Of a DNA stretch of 64,000 bases, positions 59,565 through 64,000 are shown piece by piece. The notes under the pieces were generated by a model that made no database searches, had not been told where the DNA came from, and saw only the letters and a list, made by a program, of their open reading frames with translations. Every line of letters starts with the position of its first letter. Position 1 is the stretch's first letter. Made by a program: the position numbers and the translations under genes. This stretch comes from AP-15 sp963762575 (lineage in GTDB: Bacteria; Pseudomonadota; Alphaproteobacteria; ATCC43930; CGMCC-115725). The stretch lies in NCBI GenBank assembly GCA_963762575.1, contig CAVXLL010000001.1, forward strand, positions 1,178,001-1,242,000, given 5' to 3'.

Positions 59565-61794
59565 ATGGCCGTGACCGCTCTTTCCGGCGAAATCCGCAAT
59601 GTCGATTTCGCCGACGCGCTCGGCGAGCGCTATCTGTCCTATGCGCTGTCGACGATCATGTCGCGCTCCCTGCCGGATGTGCGCGACGGCCTGAAGCCAG
59701 TGCACCGCCGAATCGTGCACGCGATGCACCAGCTTCGCCTGGACCCGGCGTCCGGATACAAGAAATGCGCGCGGGTCGTCGGCGATGTGATCGGCAAGTT
59801 CCACCCGCATGGCGAGCTGGCGGTCTATGACGCGCTGGTGCGCCTCGCGCAGGACTTCTCGCAGCGTTATCCGCTGGTCGACGGGCAAGGGAATTTCGGC
59901 AATATCGACGGCGATAATGCTGCCGCAATGCGTTACACCGAAAGCCGGCTGTCGGCGGTGGCGCAAGCGATGCTGGACGGGATCGACGAGGATGCCGTCG
60001 ATTTCCGGCCGACCTATGACGGCGAGGACAGCGAGCCCGTCATCCTTCCCGCCCGCTTTCCGAACCTGCTCGCCAACGGCGCATCGGGCATCGCGGTCGG
60101 CATGGCGACCAGCATCCCGCCGCATAATGTCGGCGAGCTCTGCGCCGCGCTCTTGCACCTGATCGAGCAGCCCGCCTGCGCGGTCGGCGAGACTCCATGC
60201 CCATATTCCCGGACCCGATTTCCCGACCGGCGGCGTCCTGGTCGAGCCGCCGGAAAGCATTCGGCAAGGGTATGAAACCGGCCGCGGCAGCTTCCGCCTG
60301 CGGGCGCGCTGGATGACGGAGCCGCTGGGCCACGGGCTCTACCAGATCGTCGTGACCGAGGTGCCGTTTCAGGTGCAGAAGGCGCGGCTGATCGAGAAGA
60401 TCGCGGCCCTGCTCGAAGAGAAGAAGCTGCCGCTGCTCGCCGACATCCGCGACGAGTCGACCGAGGATGTGCGGCTCGTTCTCGAGCCGAAGACGCGCAA
60501 CGTCGAGGCCGAGATGCTGATGGAGCAGCTCTTCCGGCTGACCGAGCTCGAAGTCCGGGTGCCGCTCAACCTCAATGTGCTCGACCCGCTCGGCGTGCCG
60601 CGGGTGATGAACCTGAAGGAGGCGCTGCAGGCTTTTCTCGACCACCGCCGGGTGGTGCTGCAGCGCAAGAGCCGCCACCGCCTCGCGGCGGTTGCCCGCC
60701 GCATGGAGATCCTGCGCGGCCAGATCATCGTCTACGTCAATCTCGACGAGGTGATCCGCATCATCCGCGAAGGCGACGACCCCAAGGCCGAGATGATGGC
60801 CCGCTGGGAGCTGACCGAGGTCCAGGCCGAGGCGATCCTGAATATGCGGCTGCGCGCGTTGCGCCGGCTCGAGGAGATCGAGATCCGCAAGGAGATCGAC
60901 CAGCTCTCGGCCGAGGAAGCAAAGCTCACGGCGCTGCTGTCGAGCGAGAGGAGGCAATGGCGCGCGATCGCCAAGGAGGTCAAAGCGACGGCGGCCGAAT
61001 TCGGCGGCGAGACGCCGCTGGGGCGCCGCCGTACCGAGATCGCCGCCGCGCCGGCGCCGATCGAGATCCCTGCCGAAGCGCTGGTCGAGCGCGAGCCGGT
61101 GACGGTGCTGTGCTCGGCCAAGGGGTGGATCCGCGCGGTCAAGGGGCACAACGCCTCGGCTGCCGAGCAAAAATACAAGGAGGGCGACGCGCCGCGCTTT
61201 GCCGTGGCCGCCGAGACGACAGACCGTCTGATCGTCTTCGGCACCAACGGGCGCTTCTATACGCTCGGGGTCGACCGGCTGCCCGGCGGGCGCGGACATG
61301 GCGAGCCGCTGCGGCTGATGATCGACCTGCCGAACGAGCACGACATCGTGGCGATGTTCCCCTACCGGCCCGGCATGGAGCTGCTGGTCGTCGCCAACGA
61401 CGGGCGCGGATTTGTCGTCGACGGCGAGGAGGCCGTCGCGCAAACCCGCGCCGGCAAGCAGGTGTTGACGCCCGCCGAAGGCGCTGTCGCTCGAGTGTGC
61501 GCGCAGGCGGAGACCGGCGACGCGGTCGCCTTTGTCGGCGACAACCGCAAAATGCTGATCGTCAAGCTCGACGAGATCCCGCTGATGACGCGCGGGCGAG
61601 GCGTCATCCTGCAGCGCTACAAATCGGGCGGTCTCGCCGATTGCAAGGTGTTCCGCCTCGCCGACGGCCTGTCCTGGCGGCAAGGCGAAAACCGCATCCG
61701 CACCGAAACCAACCTCACCCCCTGGCTCGGCTCCCGCGGCTCCGCCGGCCGCCTCGTGCCCGGCGGCTTCCCGCGCTCGAACCGCTTCGGGTAA
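59565..61794 (+). pseudogene. parC: DNA topoisomerase IV subunit A, one base insertion
   Basis: The 5' part encodes ERYLSYALSTIMSRSLPDVR, RRIVHAMHQLRLDP and the active-site tyrosine in AAMRYTESRL. An extra base near 60192 changes frame before HIPGPDFPTGGVLVEPPE. The 3' part continues with MTEPLGHGLYQIVVTEVPFQ through LNVLDPLGVPRVMNLKEALQ to the C-terminal beta-pinwheel (GNG-like FGTNGRFYTLGVDRLPGGRG). The total would be about 743 residues, as for ParC; FGTNGRFY fits ParC better than GyrA. As the gene is normally essential, an assembly error is the likely cause. Confidence 0.9.
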
Positions 61795-61876
61795 GCACCC
61801 TTCACTATCGGGGGATGACGGTTTTCTTACATCGCTAAATGACGCATCCTATCGCCGCAGCCAAACGGGGGACGGA

Positions 61877-63140
61877 ATGCGCGCGCAACGACTGACGATG
61901 ATCATCTTCATCGGGATGCTGCTCGGCATCGGGGTCGGCTATGCCTGCCACCAGTTGTGGCCGGATCCGCAGACGGCGAAGACGGTCGCCGGCTACATCT
62001 CGTTGTTCACCGACGTCTTCCTGCGCCTGATCAAGATGATCATCGCGCCGCTCGTCTTTACGACGTTGGTCGTCGGGGTGGCGCATATGGGCGATACCAA
62101 GGCGGTCGGCCGGATCGGCGGCAAGGCGATGCTGTGGTTCGTCAGCGCCTCGCTCATCTCGCTGCTGCTCGGCCTGATCATGGTCAACATCCTGCGCCCG
62201 GGCGACAACCTCAACCTGCCGCTCCCGGATCCCGGCGCTTCGACCAATCTCAACGCTGCCTCGCTCTCGTTGAAGGATTTCGTAACTCACCTCGTGCCGA
62301 AAAGCGCGGTTGAGGCGATGGCGAACAACGAGATCCTGCAGATCGTTGTATTTTCGCTGTTCTTCGGCGTCGCGGCCGCCTCGCTCGGTGAGCGGGCAGC
62401 CGGTGTCATCAAGATCATCGACGAGACCTCGCAGATCATCCTCAAGATAACAGGGTACATCATGGGGTTGGCGCCGATCGCGGTGTTCGCGGCAATGGCG
62501 GCGACCGTAACGACTCAGGGCGTCGGGATACTCGTCACCTACGGCAAGTATCTCGTTGAATTCTATTTTAGCCTCGGCGTGTTGTGGCTGGTGCTGATCG
62601 GAGCCGGGCCTCCTATTCCTCGGCCGCAATGTGTTTCGGCTGATCTCGCTGATCCGCGAGCCCTTCCTGTTGGGCTTCAGCACGGCCAGCAGCGAGGCCG
62701 CCTATCCGGTGACGATGGCGCAGCTGGAAAAGCTGCCGGTCAGCAAAAAGATCATCAGTTTCGTGTTGCCGATGGGCTATTCGTTTAACCTGGACGGCTC
62801 GATGATGTACTGCACTTTTGCAGTAATTTTCATCTCGCAGGCCTACAACATCCCGCTGTCGATCCCGCAACAGGTCACGATGCTGCTGGTTCTGATGCTG
62901 ACCAGCAAGGGCATGGCCGGAGTGCCGCGCGCCTCGCTCGTCGTCATCGCCGCCACCCTGGTGACCTTCAACCTTCCCGAAGCGGGCCTGCTGTTGATCA
63001 TCGGCATCGACCAGTTCCTCGACATGGGCCGCACCGCGACCAACGTGATCGGCAACAGTCTGGCGACCGCTGTCATCGGCCGCTGGGAGGGCGAGACGGC
63101 GGCGACGCTCGGCGTGCCGGCGGAGGCGCAAGCGGCCTGA
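61877..63140 (+). pseudogene. Dicarboxylate/amino acid:cation symporter (DAACS), one extra base
   Basis: The first part has LTMIIFIGMLLGIGVGYACH, LRLIKMIIAPLVFTTLVVGV and AVEAMANNEILQIVVFSLFF. An extra base near 62609 shifts frame; without it the sequence runs GAGLLFLGRNVFRLISLIRE, PFLLGFSTASSEAAYPVT (the serine-rich hairpin), GYSFNLDGSMMYCTF and LTSKGMAGVPRASL. These are the complete hallmarks of GltP/DctA-type carriers. It would import C4-dicarboxylates or glutamate with Na+ or H+. The next gene, a binding protein, starts at the last base of the stop. Confidence 0.92.
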
Positions 63141-64000
63141 TGCTGCGCTTCCTGCTCGCCGTCGCGCTGCTCGCGGCTTCTGGGGCGCAGCGCCCAGGAG
63201 CTGACCGGAACCTTAAAAAAAATCAAGGACAGCAAGACAGTCACCCTCGGATATCGCGAGAGTTCGATCCCGTTCTCCTATGTCAACAAGGTTGGCGAGC
63301 CGATCGGCTATTCGGTCGACCTGTGCAACGCAGTGGTCGATGAGGTCTCGAAAGAGCTCGAAGGGGTCGAGATCGCGGTCAAATACAAGAAAGTCACCGC
63401 AGAGACGCGCATCCCCGCCGTGAAATCGGGCGAGATCGATCTCGAATGCGGCTCGACGACAGCCAATTTCGAGCGCAAGAAGGAGGTTGCGTTTTCGCCG
63501 ATCTTCTTCGTGGCCGGCACCAAGCTCTTGGTGCCCCGCTCCTCGGGCATAAGTTCCTATCGCGATCTGCGCGACAAGACGGTCGTCGTGACCGCCGGCA
63601 CCACCAACGAGGCGGCGGTGCGGGCGATCTCGGAGAAGCAGCACCTCGGCGTCAAGCTTCTGGTTGGCAAGGACCACGCCGAATCATTTGCCATGCTGAA
63701 GGACGGCAAGGCCGACGCCTTTGCCACCGACGACATACTGCTCTACGGCCTAGTGGCGACGGCCAGGCTGAGCGACCAGTACCATGTGGTCGGCGAATAT
63801 CTGTCCTACGACCCGTACGGGCTGATGTACCGCAAGGACGATCCCGATTTCGCCGCCGTCGTCGACCGCACCTTCAGCCGGCTCGCCCAGAGCCGCGAGC
63901 TGGTGCAGCTCTACAACAAATGGTTTCAGCAGCGGCTGCCGACCGGCGAAACCCTGGACCTGCCGATGAGCCCGCAGTTAGAGGAAATCTTCCGCGTCGA
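63140..64000 (+). pseudogene. Amino acid ABC transporter substrate-binding protein (partial), one extra G near the start
   Basis: The signal peptide is MLRFLLAVALLAASG. The run GGGG at 63182-63185 has one G too many: with three G the frame continues RSAQELTGTLKKIKDSKTVT, then SIPFSYVNKVGEPIGYSVDL, IPAVKSGEIDLECGSTTANF and YDPYGLMYRKDDPDFAAVVD. This is a GltI/AatJ-like glutamate/aspartate-binding protein. The window ends before the stop codon, at about LEEIFRV. ABC permease genes are expected beyond the right edge. Confidence 0.9.

Noticed and set aside
1..64000. CRISPR array, prophage, conjugation genes
   Set aside because: No regularly spaced direct repeats, phage structural genes, integrases or transfer genes were seen.

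Overview
The window is GC-rich DNA from an alphaproteobacterium. The evidence is the F0 ATP synthase cluster with duplicated b and b' subunits, RluA-type synthase followed by rpoH, the order cytochrome chaperone / DUF177 / rpmF / plsX / fabH / ihfA, a hopanoid-type glycosyltransferase and a periplasmic YejA system. A soil-dwelling Rhodospirillales- or Hyphomicrobiales-like lineage is likely, but the order cannot be fixed from the sequence alone. No phage, plasmid backbone, rRNA operon or CRISPR array was seen.

Layout. 1-5918 (minus): a large exported GH13 amylase-like protein fused to a PQQ-type beta-propeller (running off the left edge), preceded by a methyltransferase/ATP-grasp fusion. 6.3-19.3 kb is mostly housekeeping: DUF6476 protein, a broken GIY-YIG gene between perfect 34-bp inverted repeats, an RluA-family synthase, rpoH, anmK, tyrS, the F0 operon atpI-B-E-F'-F with a clear sigma-70-like promoter, broken hpnB, a decayed epoxide hydrolase, pheA, kdsB, a membrane cytochrome c and hisN. 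19.3-30.4 kb: yejA-yejB without yejE/F, two SDR genes, an MHS transporter, mutS, a DUF29 protein and a MetE-like zinc protein. 30.4-45.2 kb is accessory and scarred: a micro-ORF with an ideal Shine-Dalgarno sequence and a terminator, class III aminotransferase, amidase remnant, lone livF, cyanovirin-type lectin, aldolase/DUF35/thiolase genes, a VapBC module, several gene remnants, a probable group II intron fragment, a Baeyer-Villiger-type monooxygenase, an amine oxidase, a GST and a lipoprotein. 45.7-51.9 kb looks like an aromatic or acyl catabolic cluster: CoA-transferase, two-subunit ring-hydroxylating dioxygenase, dihydrodiol-dehydrogenase-like SDR, an alpha/beta-hydrolase-like protein, NIPSNAP and a flavin-dependent oxidoreductase. 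52.1-64 kb returns to core genes: bamE, cytochrome bc1 chaperone, DUF177, rpmF, plsX, fabH, ihfA, tRNA-Pro(GGG), deacetylase, era, recO, parC, a dicarboxylate symporter and an amino-acid binding protein (partial).

At least ten otherwise intact genes, including the normally essential parC and bamE, change reading frame once, and in most of them a single inserted or deleted base restores the frame. This points to residual indel errors in the assembly rather than true decay. By contrast the epoxide hydrolase, Ldh, amidase, LLM, ABC-exporter and intron pieces are truncated or chimeric and look like real remnants. Short palindromic repeats of several families sit at gene ends and supply the C-termini of some proteins.
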